From: CAYVUI01 sp964454745
Lineage (GTDB): Bacteria; Planctomycetota; Phycisphaerae; Sedimentisphaerales; Anaerohalosphaeraceae
DNA: 64,000 bases
NCBI GenBank assembly: GCA_964454745.1
Contig: CAYVUI010000001.1
Coordinates: forward strand, 45,021-109,020
Direction of reading: 5' to 3'
The position numbers and the translations under genes are program-made. The notes beneath the pieces are model-generated. The model saw only the letters and a program-made list of their open reading frames with translations, did not search any database and was not told the origin of the DNA. This document shows, piece after piece, positions 25,987 to 33,920 of this stretch. Each line of letters begins with the position of its first letter. Position 1 is the stretch's first letter.

Positions 25987-26433
25987 TTATGTCGAAAGGG
26001 AGGGAATTTTTACATTCGGCAGTGAAAGAAAACTCCCAACCTTATCTATACAAAATCGAAAAGAAGCATAATCCTCGGGTTTGACAACAAAAAAGCTGCC
26101 CCCCGAATCATAAAAATGATTTACGGTCTCTACATCTCCGCTTTCCGTCATCATGATAATCGGGGTTCCCCTCAGCGATGGCTCTGAACGGATTTGCCTG
26201 ACGATATCCAAACCATTCGCCGAACTGTCCACCAGGTCGATCAGCACCAGGAAATTGCTGCTGGCCGCCTGGTAGAACTCACGCCCTTTTCCCAGCAGAA
26301 AATCCACAAGGCTCACCGCATCACTGAAGTGAACAATCTGGTAATTCGGACAGCTTTCGGATAAACGCTCCTCAAGCGTTGCAAAACGGTCCATATCATC
26401 CTGTGCTACGAGTAAAACTTTTTGGCTATCCAT
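25987..26433 (-). CDS. Single-domain receiver, divergent
   Basis: A receiver-only protein of 148 residues. The acceptor region reads FLVLIDLVDSSANGLDIV with a candidate Asp, the conserved Thr/Ser region IIMMTESGDVE is clear, and FFVVKPEDY supplies the lysine. The early acidic pair is weak (VAQDDMDRF). It lies between the large kinase and another receiver gene, all on one strand. Such stand-alone receivers act as phosphate shuttles or protein-binding switches. No output domain is seen. The kinase it serves is probably the neighbouring hybrid kinase, by inference from context. Confidence 0.8.
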   Translation of the reverse strand: MDSQKVLLVAQDDMDRFATLEERLSESCPNYQIVHFSDAVSLVDFLLGKGREFYQAASSNFLVLIDLVDSSANGLDIVRQIRSEPSLRGTPIIMMTESGDVETVNHFYDSGGSFFVVKPEDYASFRFCIDKVGSFLSLPNVKIPSLST

Positions 26434-26473
26434 AATTGATTACAGCTCTGACTCCATCAGGGTCTGATACAAC

Positions 26474-26914
26474 TTAATTCATACACAAAGTAGGCACTTC
26501 AATATGCTTCAAAAACCCGCCTATTTTCTCAACCGTATCACAAAAATCTGAATACTCAATCGGTTTGACCACATACGTGCTGCACCCAAGTTCATGACAC
26601 TTTCGGACTTCTTTGGGATCATCTGTGGTGGTCAGCATGGCAACGGGAATCTGCTTCAAACGCTGGTCTGATTTGATCCGTTTCAATACTTCCAGACCGT
26701 CTACTTTCGGCATCCGTATGTCCAGCAAAAGAAGATAGGCCTTACCCTGCTGTTCTTGAGAAGTAGACAGATTGTTTAAATAATCCAAAACTTCCTGCCC
26801 GTCTTTGAGATGAACAATCGGATTTTCAATCCCCGCCCGTTCAAGATTGCGTTTGACAAGTTTGAAATGGCCGAAATCATCTTCCGCAGCGATAATAATC
26901 ACATCATTACGCAT
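26474..26914 (-). CDS. Single-domain receiver of the Rcp1/CheY type
   Basis: A receiver-only response regulator of 146 residues. It has the long insertion and motifs of the Rcp1 group: AAEDDFGHFKLVKRNL, LLLLDIRMPKVDGLEVLK with the acceptor Asp, VAMLTTTDD and YVVKPIEYSDF. These proteins often receive phosphate from phytochrome-like or GAF-PAS kinases, which fits the hybrid kinase next door. I take ATG 26914 (GGGGGG upstream, seven bases); the frame extends to a TTG at 26929. Confidence 0.88.
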   Translation of the reverse strand: MRNDVIIIAAEDDFGHFKLVKRNLERAGIENPIVHLKDGQEVLDYLNNLSTSQEQQGKAYLLLLDIRMPKVDGLEVLKRIKSDQRLKQIPVAMLTTTDDPKEVRKCHELGCSTYVVKPIEYSDFCDTVEKIGGFLKHIEVPTLCMN

Positions 26915-27308
26915 AAAACGGCCCCCCAATCAATAATGCGAAAAAAATAGATTCCTGTAAATGAAGCAATTTAACTCCTCTGCCCAGGTTCGTTTAATGA
27001 TTTGCTAATGAACAATCCATATCCATAACGTTGTTTTATTCTAACAGGAAATCCCTTAATGTCAAGGTTTCCAAGACAATTTCATCACATTTAAGAAGTA
27101 ATTACAAGAAATTTGGAAGAACCAGTCTCAAATATTAGAAAATCTACATACACCTATTTAGCGGTATACAATAAATAGAATAAAGCGCGCCTTGCATCTT
27201 GCAAGACGTGCCTGAAGAAATGAACATGGGATTAAGTGCAGTTCTAATAATTGCAAAATGAATTGTTAGAGGTGGCCCTTAAGCTTGTGAAAGACGCATT
27301 TCAAGGGC
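26915..27308. other. 394-base AT-rich region with two stem-loops
   Basis: No gene is visible. It holds a compact hairpin at 27185-27211 (CTTGCA and TGCAAG around TCT, with GC-rich flanks) and a second long hairpin at 27274-27309 overlapping the stop of the PAS gene. These may be terminators or small RNAs. Confidence 0.55.
27185..27211. repeat. Compact inverted repeat
   Basis: CTTGCA-TCT-TGCAAG with a mostly paired outer GCGCGC/ACGTGC stem. There is no T-tract on either side, so it is unlikely to be a simple terminator. Confidence 0.45.
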
Positions 27309-27309
27309 C
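27274..27309 (-). terminator. Long hairpin at the end of the PAS gene
   Basis: GGCCCTT and AAGGGCC pair, with an inner stem TGAAA/TTTCA. It begins at the stop codon of the PAS gene. No T-tract follows on the minus strand, so termination is uncertain. Confidence 0.45.
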
Positions 27310-27701
27310 TAATCGAACATACAAATAATCCCTACCATCTTACTGGGACAATTTTCCGTGTTTGCCGTCACCTTGCGAAGTTCAAAAACCCGAACAAATT
27401 GACCGTCCTCCCGGCACAGCCGGTATGCAAGGTACTCCGCACAACTGTCTTCATCAAGGTGACTTTCAACCTCATCACAAATCCACTCGACATCTTCCGG
27501 GTGCATTCGTTTCAACAGCCACTCAATCCCTTCGTTCATCAACTGTGAACTCGAACAGCCCGCGATTTTGTCGCAAGCTCCTGTTACATAATCATATACG
27601 TCACGAGCCAGGTCATAGCAATAGTGAATCCCCTCCCGCCATTTCTGACAAAATGAGTCGTCAATCCCCTCAGCAGCATGGTTTTCCATATACCTGTCCA
27701 T
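27309..27701 (-). CDS. Stand-alone PAS-domain protein
   Basis: A single PAS_3-type fold of 130 residues: YCYDLARDVYDYVTGACDKI, MHPEDVEWICDEV and YRLCREDGQFVRVFELRKVT follow the pattern seen in PAS sensor domains (beta strands, HPED loop, YRL-x2-DG). There is no output domain, so it may bind a ligand and pass the signal by protein contact. Five cysteines stand in it. ATG 27701 is used (GGAG eight bases upstream). A sigma-28-like promoter 220 bases upstream (27918-27943) is divergent from the one driving the CheY/CheA-like operon. Confidence 0.75.
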   Translation of the reverse strand: MDRYMENHAAEGIDDSFCQKWREGIHYCYDLARDVYDYVTGACDKIAGCSSSQLMNEGIEWLLKRMHPEDVEWICDEVESHLDEDSCAEYLAYRLCREDGQFVRVFELRKVTANTENCPSKMVGIICMFD

Positions 27702-27917
27702 TTGCAAAGCTCCTGTTAAAAAATGCCTTTATGCCCGGCTTTTCCCAATTTATCTGCTGCATCAGGGGCTCCTCCGCCACTTCTTCTACCTGATTGCCTC
27801 TATGGCCCATTGACGGGTACCATTCGTCAGCAATGCGGTCCGTTCATTAAAAAAATGCCCGTCAAAATCATGGAAAAACAGATTTTCTTTCCCGGGGGTG
27901 GAAACATCGATCGGGAG

Positions 27918-27943
27918 TTATCGGACCGATTTTTCCAACTTTC
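27918..27943 (-). promoter_or_regulatory. Sigma-28-like promoter for the PAS gene
   Basis: Minus strand: GAAAGTTG (27936-27943), 10 bases, TCCGATAA (27918-27925). It matches the sigma-28 consensus at 6 of 8 and 7 of 8 positions. The leader would be about 210 bases long. Confidence 0.5.
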
Positions 27944-27957
27944 TTGAAGAAAATACC

Positions 27958-27984
27958 TAACTGCCAATCGGATTTATCCGATAC
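27958..27984 (+). promoter_or_regulatory. Sigma-28-like promoter for the CheY/CheA-like operon
   Basis: Plus strand: TAACTGCC (27958-27965), 11 bases, TCCGATAC (27977-27984), with ideal spacing. It lies inside the longest open frame of the receiver gene, which supports the later start at 28082. Confidence 0.5.
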
Positions 27985-28081
27985 AACACCGGAATGGAGG
28001 TTGAGAAGGGATGTCTTTTCAAAACGTAAATCCCTCCCAGCCGCCCCGGGCAATGGAATTCAGGCGAAATGGAAGCCAAAG

Positions 28082-28489
28082 ATGAGCGAAACGCAGAAAG
28101 AAACAAACCAGGCAGGTTCCGGGCTCAAAATCCTGGTCGTTGAAGATTTCCAGACCATGCGAAAAGCGATTATGCAGGTCCTGCAAAGTATTCAAATCGA
28201 AGTCGTTGAGGCCTCCAACGGACTCGAAGCACTGAAGGCCCTCGAAAATCAACCCTTTGACGCCGTATTTACCGACCTGGTTATGCCCGAAATGGACGGT
28301 TTTGAACTTTGTGAAGAAATCCGGAGACGTCCCAATCTCCGCAAGCTCCCGGTAATTATCATCTCCACACACCGGGATGCCCAGTATGTCATCAAGGCCC
28401 TGCGAACCGGCGCGGATGACTACCTGACCAAACCTTTCAAGGCTCCGCTGGCCAAAAAAGTGATTGAAAGGGCAATGAGCAATGTCTGA
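28082..28489 (+). CDS. CheY-like single receiver
   Basis: A receiver-only protein of 135 residues with all key residues: ILVVEDFQTMRKAI, FTDLVMPEMDGFELC with the acceptor Asp, IIISTHRDAQY and DDYLTKPFKAP. It overlaps the CheA-like kinase gene by eight bases, so the two are co-translated and are probably a cognate pair. The start is ATG 28082 (GGAAG upstream); the frame is open from TTG 27944, but that segment contains the predicted promoter. This would play the CheY part: it leaves the kinase phosphorylated and acts on an output not encoded here. Confidence 0.9.
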   Translation: MSETQKETNQAGSGLKILVVEDFQTMRKAIMQVLQSIQIEVVEASNGLEALKALENQPFDAVFTDLVMPEMDGFELCEEIRRRPNLRKLPVIIISTHRDAQYVIKALRTGADDYLTKPFKAPLAKKVIERAMSNV

Positions 28490-30629
28490 GACCGCAGTCG
28501 AAAAGAAAACGACCCGCCCCGGCGTCGCGGAAGAAAGCATGATCGTCCGCATGTCCAGCCTCGATAACATGCTCCAGCTCGCCGGCGAAGTCATCATTGT
28601 CAGCTCGAACCTCAATGCCATGAGCCGTCAGATTCGCGAGGGCGTTCCCATCAGCCGATCCGTAACCAATGACATCAAGGACCTGGCCATTACCTCCTCG
28701 CGCATCTCGTCCGATCTGCATAACCTGGTCTCAAATGTCCGAAATGTCGATATGAGCGATCTTTTCGCCCGTTTTCAGCGTCTGGCACGGGATACGTCCC
28801 GCCGGCTGGGCAAGGCCATCCGCTTTGAAGTCGAAGGCCAGGAGATTTGCATTGATAAAAAAATGAGCGAAAAAATTTACGATCCCATCGCCCACCAGAT
28901 TCGCAACGCCATGTCCCACGGGATTGAGGACGAACAGACCCGCAAAGCCGCCGGCAAAGACCCGCTCGGTACGGTAAAACTTTCCGTCAAAAACATGGAA
29001 AACAGCACCGTCATCGCGATCAGTGACGACGGCGCAGGCATCGACACTGAAAGAATCCGCAAAAAAGTCGTCGAAATGGGCCTCTGTGAACCCGCCCAGG
29101 CCGAAAAACTCAAGGAACGCGAACTGTTCGACTACCTCTTCCTGCCCGGTTTCAGCACATCGCAGACCACCAGCTCCACCTCGGGCAGAGGTGTCGGTCT
29201 CGACGTCGTAAAAAGCGTCATGAACGAGGTCAACGCCGAAATTAAAATCGAGACCCAGCGCGGGCACGGCACGACATTTTCCTTTATCCTGCCCAAGGTC
29301 ACCGCGGTCAACATTTCGGATGCACTGCTGGTTCGGGCCAATGAAAACTATTTCGCTTTTCCCATCGCCTCGGTGGTCGCCTCCAGCTCGATCCCCCTCT
29401 CCCAGGTGAATACCACTACCGGCAGAGGCAAAACGATTCTCTACCTCGGCGGCATTTTGCCCCTCTTCGACTTACTGGGAGTTTTCGGTGAAATCCCCGT
29501 CGACCGTGAGCAGGACCAGGAGCACATCCGCGTACTGATCGTAGAGCACAAGAGCAAAAAAGTAGCTTACGTTGTTTCCGATTTCCTTAACCCGCAAAAG
29601 ATCGTGATTTCCGAATTTGACGAAAAAATCAAGGTCCCCGGCCTTCTCGGTACCGCCATCCTCAGTGGTCGCCAGCTCGCCATGGTCATCGACCTGCCCC
29701 GTCTCGTCGAGCAGACCATCGGAAGAGACAACGAAGTCGATAAGCGTGACCTCCTCGGCCAGCTCCAGTTGGACACCCCGACAGACGACCCGGACGACTT
29801 CTTTACCATGTCACCTGCCGAAGAAAAAACATCACCCACCCAAAGCACTGCCCAATCGGTCGATAATGAACCGGAGGATGCATCGGGCATCGAGATACAG
29901 GATTCTGCATTCCTCAACGAAGTTGAATCCATGCTCAGCACGCTCAATAAAGAACTGCTGACTTTCGACGAAAGCCGTGACAAGCAAACCGCCGACTCGG
30001 TCTTTCGCATGATGCATTCGATCAAGGGAAACCTCACCATGTGCGGCGCGGAAGAATCCGCCTCCATTGCCCACCGCACCGAGACCCTGCTTACCCGTGT
30101 GCGGGAAAGCGAGCTTGAACTCCAGGACGAGGTATTCGATGTCCTCTTTGATACCTGCAGCTACCTCGAAGAAGTCGTCAGTGCCTGCCTGAAAAATCAA
30201 AAGCCCCGCGGTGTTCCGGACAAACTCGAACAAGGCCTTCGCGGCTTTGAACAGGAAAAGGAAACGACCGCCCAAACCAACGAGATCGACATTGACAGCA
30301 TGCAAATCCCTCTCGATGCGACCGGCGAATTTTATCTCTCTTCCCGCCGCAGAGAAGGCACCCAGCTCTTCCAGGTCAGGATCGAGTTTGAAAAATCCGA
30401 TCAGCCCGACTTCCTGATCGCCTACCTGATCCTTCGCCGCATCCAGGGCGTCGCTGATGTCCTCGGAACGCTTCCGGCCATGTGTGAGATCGAAGCGGGC
30501 ACCTGCTCGACAAAGATTGCCGCCCTGATCGCACTTCGTGAACCCAAACCGGACCTGCTCAAGCAACTTGAAACCAATCTGAAAACCTACTACGGCGTAA
30601 AACGTTTTGAAGCCAATCCGTTCGCATAG
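28482..30629 (+). CDS. CheA-like histidine kinase with rearranged domain order
   Basis: A 715-residue kinase that carries CheA modules in an unusual order. Residues about 15-110 look like the P3 dimerisation helices (MSSLDNMLQLAGEVIIVSSN), 115-271 the P4 ATPase (HQIRNAMSHGIED, ISDDGAGID, GRGVGLDVV), 272-415 the P5 CheW-like domain, 472-575 an Hpt/P1 domain with phospho-acceptor His near 512 (RMMHSIKGNLTMCG), and 625-710 a P2-like domain (FQVRIEFEKSDQPDFL). Normal CheA has P1 and P2 at the front. It lies in one operon with a CheY-like receiver and a double pseudo-receiver, but no methyl-accepting receptor or CheW gene is in the window. Confidence 0.88.
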   Translation: MSETAVEKKTTRPGVAEESMIVRMSSLDNMLQLAGEVIIVSSNLNAMSRQIREGVPISRSVTNDIKDLAITSSRISSDLHNLVSNVRNVDMSDLFARFQRLARDTSRRLGKAIRFEVEGQEICIDKKMSEKIYDPIAHQIRNAMSHGIEDEQTRKAAGKDPLGTVKLSVKNMENSTVIAISDDGAGIDTERIRKKVVEMGLCEPAQAEKLKERELFDYLFLPGFSTSQTTSSTSGRGVGLDVVKSVMNEVNAEIKIETQRGHGTTFSFILPKVTAVNISDALLVRANENYFAFPIASVVASSSIPLSQVNTTTGRGKTILYLGGILPLFDLLGVFGEIPVDREQDQEHIRVLIVEHKSKKVAYVVSDFLNPQKIVISEFDEKIKVPGLLGTAILSGRQLAMVIDLPRLVEQTIGRDNEVDKRDLLGQLQLDTPTDDPDDFFTMSPAEEKTSPTQSTAQSVDNEPEDASGIEIQDSAFLNEVESMLSTLNKELLTFDESRDKQTADSVFRMMHSIKGNLTMCGAEESASIAHRTETLLTRVRESELELQDEVFDVLFDTCSYLEEVVSACLKNQKPRGVPDKLEQGLRGFEQEKETTAQTNEIDIDSMQIPLDATGEFYLSSRRREGTQLFQVRIEFEKSDQPDFLIAYLILRRIQGVADVLGTLPAMCEIEAGTCSTKIAALIALREPKPDLLKQLETNLKTYYGVKRFEANPFA

Positions 30630-30638
30630 GAAAGACTG

Positions 30639-31571
30639 ATGGAAATAAAAGTCATTTGCGTACAATTTGATGCCAACCCGCCCGCGGAACAGAATACGCT
30701 TATCGAGCTGTGCCGGGAAAACAACTTCACCATTGAATGCACCGAGCCAGTGACCGAGCATGACAAACTGCCCGCCCTGCTCGGGGACACGCCCACGATC
30801 CTGCTGATCCCCGCACAACCGCAGGACTGCATGGGCGTCAAGTGCATCCAGGAAGCCGTCGCCGCTGAACAAGGTCATGTGATCCTTCCATGGTCCGCTC
30901 AATTGCCCGCCAATGATTATCTCTGCCTGACCTTCCGCGAAGGAGCCGATGATTTTATCACCGTCTCCGCAGGAACCGACGCAATCAAAACACAACTTCT
31001 GCGGGCTCAAAAACTGCTCAGACATCGAACCGAATCCCGCGTTGCCGCCGGCCAGCTGGAAACAACCCTCCACAGCCTCCAGCAGCAAAACGAACTGCTC
31101 GAACGAAAACTCGCCCGCCATGAAGAACGCCTGCTTGCCCTCGCCTCGGCAAGTACTCGTCTGGCTACCGGTGAACTACGACTCAATGAAACCTCTCCCG
31201 CGGCCCTGGTCGTAACCTCCAGCCAGTCACAAAACGACTCGGCCTGTGAATTCGCAGTTCGGCTCGGTTTTACCGCTCAAAAAGCACAAAATGCGAAAGA
31301 GGCCCTCGAACTGTTGAAAAATTCAAACCCCAAACCCCGTGTCATCCTCACCAGCGGAACCCTTGAAGACATGGACGCGCGGGAATTCGCGAAACAGGCA
31401 CGAAAAACACTCAAAAGCCGGCCGGTCATCATCATCGCCTGGTCGAGCAACCCGGAACAGGAAGATATGATCCTCGCCCCGGACTCCGGGATCGACGACT
31501 TCGTGCCGAAAAAAGCAAACAACGAATCCAACGAAAGGCTCGCGGCCTCGCTGCTCGGGTCTTTACGCTGA
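30639..31571 (+). CDS. Double pseudo-receiver protein with coiled coil
   Basis: A 310-residue protein with two receiver-like halves separated by a coiled coil (about 110-185, LETTLHSLQQQNELLERKLA). Neither keeps the phospho-acceptor Asp: the first has ILLIPAQPQDC and the second has RVILTSGTLEDMDARE at that position. The last lysine region (DDFVPKK) survives only in the second. Such degenerate receivers usually act by phosphate-independent contact. The gene follows the CheA-like kinase by nine bases, on the same strand, ahead of a terminator, so it likely works with that kinase. I know no family for the whole protein. Confidence 0.65.
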   Translation: MEIKVICVQFDANPPAEQNTLIELCRENNFTIECTEPVTEHDKLPALLGDTPTILLIPAQPQDCMGVKCIQEAVAAEQGHVILPWSAQLPANDYLCLTFREGADDFITVSAGTDAIKTQLLRAQKLLRHRTESRVAAGQLETTLHSLQQQNELLERKLARHEERLLALASASTRLATGELRLNETSPAALVVTSSQSQNDSACEFAVRLGFTAQKAQNAKEALELLKNSNPKPRVILTSGTLEDMDAREFAKQARKTLKSRPVIIIAWSSNPEQEDMILAPDSGIDDFVPKKANNESNERLAASLLGSLR

Positions 31572-31607
31572 TATTGGGAACTTACATTGAGAACATGAAA
31601 TTGGTGA

Positions 31608-31638
31608 AGAGTCGGCGGCACCTCCTGTCGCCGGCTCT
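31608..31638. terminator. Bidirectional terminator between convergent operons
   Basis: AGAGTCGGCG and CGCCGGCTCT pair around an 11-base loop, with one G-T pair, then a T-rich run on the plus side. It lies between the pseudo-receiver gene and exbD, which converge here. Confidence 0.7.
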
Positions 31639-31646
31639 TGCGTTCT

Positions 31647-32120
31647 TTACACTCCCGTGTCGGCCACTTCGTCCCGAATCACCGACAGCTTGACCTGCCG
31701 GGCCTTTGAATGACTCACCGCCGCAATCGCATGGCGCGTATGTGAATACTCGATCCCCTTGTCGATACGAATCGTAACAATCCCCCTGCCCGTTTTGGAA
31801 AAAGTCAACTGGTGATCAATTTCCCGCGTCAGCAGGTTTACCAGCCGCTGTGTATCCGCAGCGGCAATGATCTCGGCCCCTACCGCGTAACGAATCTCCC
31901 CCGTTTCGTCCCGCATCACCGTAAGCGTCGTACCGCGCGGGGCCTGTTCTTCCTCGGACATCGCCGAACTGATTGCATCGGGCACCTTGACTTCAAAATT
32001 TTCCGCCACGATGAACTGGCATACGAGCATAAAGAATATTATCAGCAAAAAGACGATGTCAATGATCGGCGTCATGTTCACCTGTGCATTCGGTGAGCTT
32101 GTTTTTCCGATGCCTTTCAT
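31647..32120 (-). CDS. exbD: ExbD/TolR-type biopolymer transport protein
   Basis: A 157-residue membrane protein with one N-terminal helix (VNMTPIIDIVFLLIIFFMLV, including the proton-path Asp in PIIDIVF) and a periplasmic domain. ExbD and ExbB form the proton-driven motor that powers TonB- or Tol-dependent processes at the outer membrane. The gene overlaps exbB by four bases (ATGA). No tonB or tolA is directly next to it; a VWA protein and an L,D-transpeptidase stand upstream, so the motor may serve envelope building or motility rather than siderophore uptake. Confidence 0.9.
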   Translation of the reverse strand: MKGIGKTSSPNAQVNMTPIIDIVFLLIIFFMLVCQFIVAENFEVKVPDAISSAMSEEEQAPRGTTLTVMRDETGEIRYAVGAEIIAAADTQRLVNLLTREIDHQLTFSKTGRGIVTIRIDKGIEYSHTRHAIAAVSHSKARQVKLSVIRDEVADTGV

Positions 32121-32893
32121 TTCGCCTGTGCCGCTCCCTGCATGTCCGGGGTTTGTACCGCCGAGTCTTCGCCGGGCTGCTTGTCCCGGGTCAGGGCCCG
32201 CAGTACATTTTCCGTTTCGATCGCCGCCTGGTGCGTGATATTCTCAAGCCGTGACGAAAAAATCCCGTGGATCGCCAGTGCCGGAATCGCAACCAGCAGC
32301 CCCCAGAATGTCGTAACCAGCGCAATGGAAATCGCCGCCGCCAGTTGATCCGGACGCGGCTGCCCCCCGGCAATCCCCAGAAGATTAAACGCCTCGATCA
32401 TGCCGAAAACCGTCCCGAACAGCCCCACCATCGGGGCGACATTCCCGATGATTCCGGCCCATTCAATCCGCCTGGAAATCGGCAGACTCTGCCGCGAGAT
32501 CGACTCGGCCGCAAGTTGATGGATATACCGGATATGCTGCTTGAGCGTGGGCGAATGCGTCAGGGTGTAATCCACCGACCGGCTGACCATATCATCCCGG
32601 TTGCGAAGCTGGCTCAAAAACGTTCCGCGCGGAAGGCGGAAATAGTCCCGTTCGATCACCCGCGAGATGTTGCCCGGCAGCAGCCGCCGCTTGCGTACCG
32701 TCAGCAGCAGGTCCACGCCGAGGTACAGTGTCGCCACGGACATCGGAACCAGCACCACCCAGACAATCGGCCCCCCGGCCACGACAAACTGCGTAAAAAA
32801 ATTACTTCCTCCGGCCGGTTCCTGGCCAAACGCACAGGTCCCAAACCCCACGATCGCCCCCAACACGATGATCCGTCTGACTGATTCCTTCAT
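32117..32893 (-). CDS. exbB: ExbB/TolQ/MotA-type proton channel protein
   Basis: A 258-residue membrane protein of the MotA/TolQ/ExbB group. After an N-terminal signal-like segment ending in CAFGQ there are three helices; the conserved regions include WAGIIGNVAPMVGLFGTVFGMIEAF and AAISIALVTTFWGLLVAIPALAIHG. The paired ExbD gene follows with ATGA overlap. The start is ATG 32893; the frame is also open from TTG 32914. The N-terminal secretion signal is a feature seen in many planctomycete ExbB copies and adds a periplasmic N-terminus. Confidence 0.9.
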   Translation of the reverse strand: MKESVRRIIVLGAIVGFGTCAFGQEPAGGSNFFTQFVVAGGPIVWVVLVPMSVATLYLGVDLLLTVRKRRLLPGNISRVIERDYFRLPRGTFLSQLRNRDDMVSRSVDYTLTHSPTLKQHIRYIHQLAAESISRQSLPISRRIEWAGIIGNVAPMVGLFGTVFGMIEAFNLLGIAGGQPRPDQLAAAISIALVTTFWGLLVAIPALAIHGIFSSRLENITHQAAIETENVLRALTRDKQPGEDSAVQTPDMQGAAQAK

Positions 32894-32993
32894 AGTCTTT
32901 TCTGCCGTAAACAATGGATGAACAAAATCATACTGTCTGCCGATTGTACCCTTACCGCCTCAAAAAGCAAGGCCTGTTCCGCGGTAAGCCGCT

Positions 32994-33920
32994 TTAATCC
33001 TCAACATTTTTAAAAACTCCGCCGGACTGCTCCGCGATCAAACGCAGTGTCTTTTGGTCCTCCTGGTCTGTCCAGAAGCCGATACAGTGGATCACGGTAT
33101 GGGGCGCGTAGCGGTTGGCCGCCTGCCGGACCAGGACCGGAAGCGTCGCCCGCCCGGACCCGGTAACATCCAGGCCGTCCGTGAGAAAATAAATCTGCTC
33201 CGCCGGCCGGCCGCTGCCGTCACGAATCTGCATCGCCCGTGCAAGGGCCTTTAAAGCCTCCGTCGTACCCGCGGGACGGACGGTATCAATAAAATCCAGG
33301 GCATCAGAGATCGCACCGGAACTGGCACGCTGCATACGGCCGTTTCCGGATTCAAACAGCGTCTGACCGGAAAAGAACAGGACGTAAAAATACTGATCCT
33401 GCTCGAGCGACATCAGTGACTCACCCAAGGCACGCTTGACCCGGGTAAACAATCCCTGCATGGACCCGCTGGCATCGACAACAAAACAAATCTTGCGCTT
33501 GGCCGTAGACTGGCCGAAAAACTCCGTCTGCTCAAACGCGAAAAGATTCTCCACCGACAAATGCTCCGATGTCTCAATTTCCTGCAGCGACTTGAGGGCC
33601 TCGGACTGGTTCGTTTTCTCCCGGAGCAATTCAAGGGGCACCTGGGCATCCACTTCCGGGCGAATTGAAAAATTGTCCGACTGGGCAATCTTCGGTTTGG
33701 ATACTACGGGGTTGGATTCAATGATCCGGCTGACTTGCTGCACGGTAAAAATCGGAACGGTTTTCCTGCTTTGCATCGGTGCCCGGCCGAACTGCTTAAT
33801 CGCAAACCCGCCAAACAGTGCCGCGTGAAGCACCAGCGAAACGGCCCATGCCGCTGCCGCACTGCGGCGTATGCGAGCCGGGCGCTGCGGAGCCGGGATC
33901 GAAAGTGACGATCTACTCAA
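32994..33920 (-). CDS. Membrane-anchored von Willebrand factor A protein
   Basis: The N-terminus has one membrane helix (AWAVSLVLHAALFGGFAI, TonB-like in position) and a linker, then a VWA domain (about 140-308). The metal-binding MIDAS motif DASGS is intact in CFVVDASGSMQGL, with further parts in AGTTEALKAL and ITD-like FLTDGLDV. It overlaps the L,D-transpeptidase gene by eight bases and precedes exbB by about 100 bases, all on the minus strand. The start is TTG 33920, with GGAGG nine bases upstream. A TonB-like partner for the motor is conceivable but unproven. Confidence 0.82.
   Translation of the reverse strand: MSRSSLSIPAPQRPARIRRSAAAAWAVSLVLHAALFGGFAIKQFGRAPMQSRKTVPIFTVQQVSRIIESNPVVSKPKIAQSDNFSIRPEVDAQVPLELLREKTNQSEALKSLQEIETSEHLSVENLFAFEQTEFFGQSTAKRKICFVVDASGSMQGLFTRVKRALGESLMSLEQDQYFYVLFFSGQTLFESGNGRMQRASSGAISDALDFIDTVRPAGTTEALKALARAMQIRDGSGRPAEQIYFLTDGLDVTGSGRATLPVLVRQAANRYAPHTVIHCIGFWTDQEDQKTLRLIAEQSGGVFKNVED

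Noticed and set aside
27944..28081. Longer N-terminus for the CheY-like receiver
   Set aside because: The added part contains the sigma-28-like promoter, starts at TTG without a ribosome site, and is not receiver-like.
29832..31121. 429-residue open frame antisense to the CheA-like and pseudo-receiver genes
   Set aside because: Its sequence is rich in phenylalanine and glycine as expected for an antisense shadow, with no domain visible.
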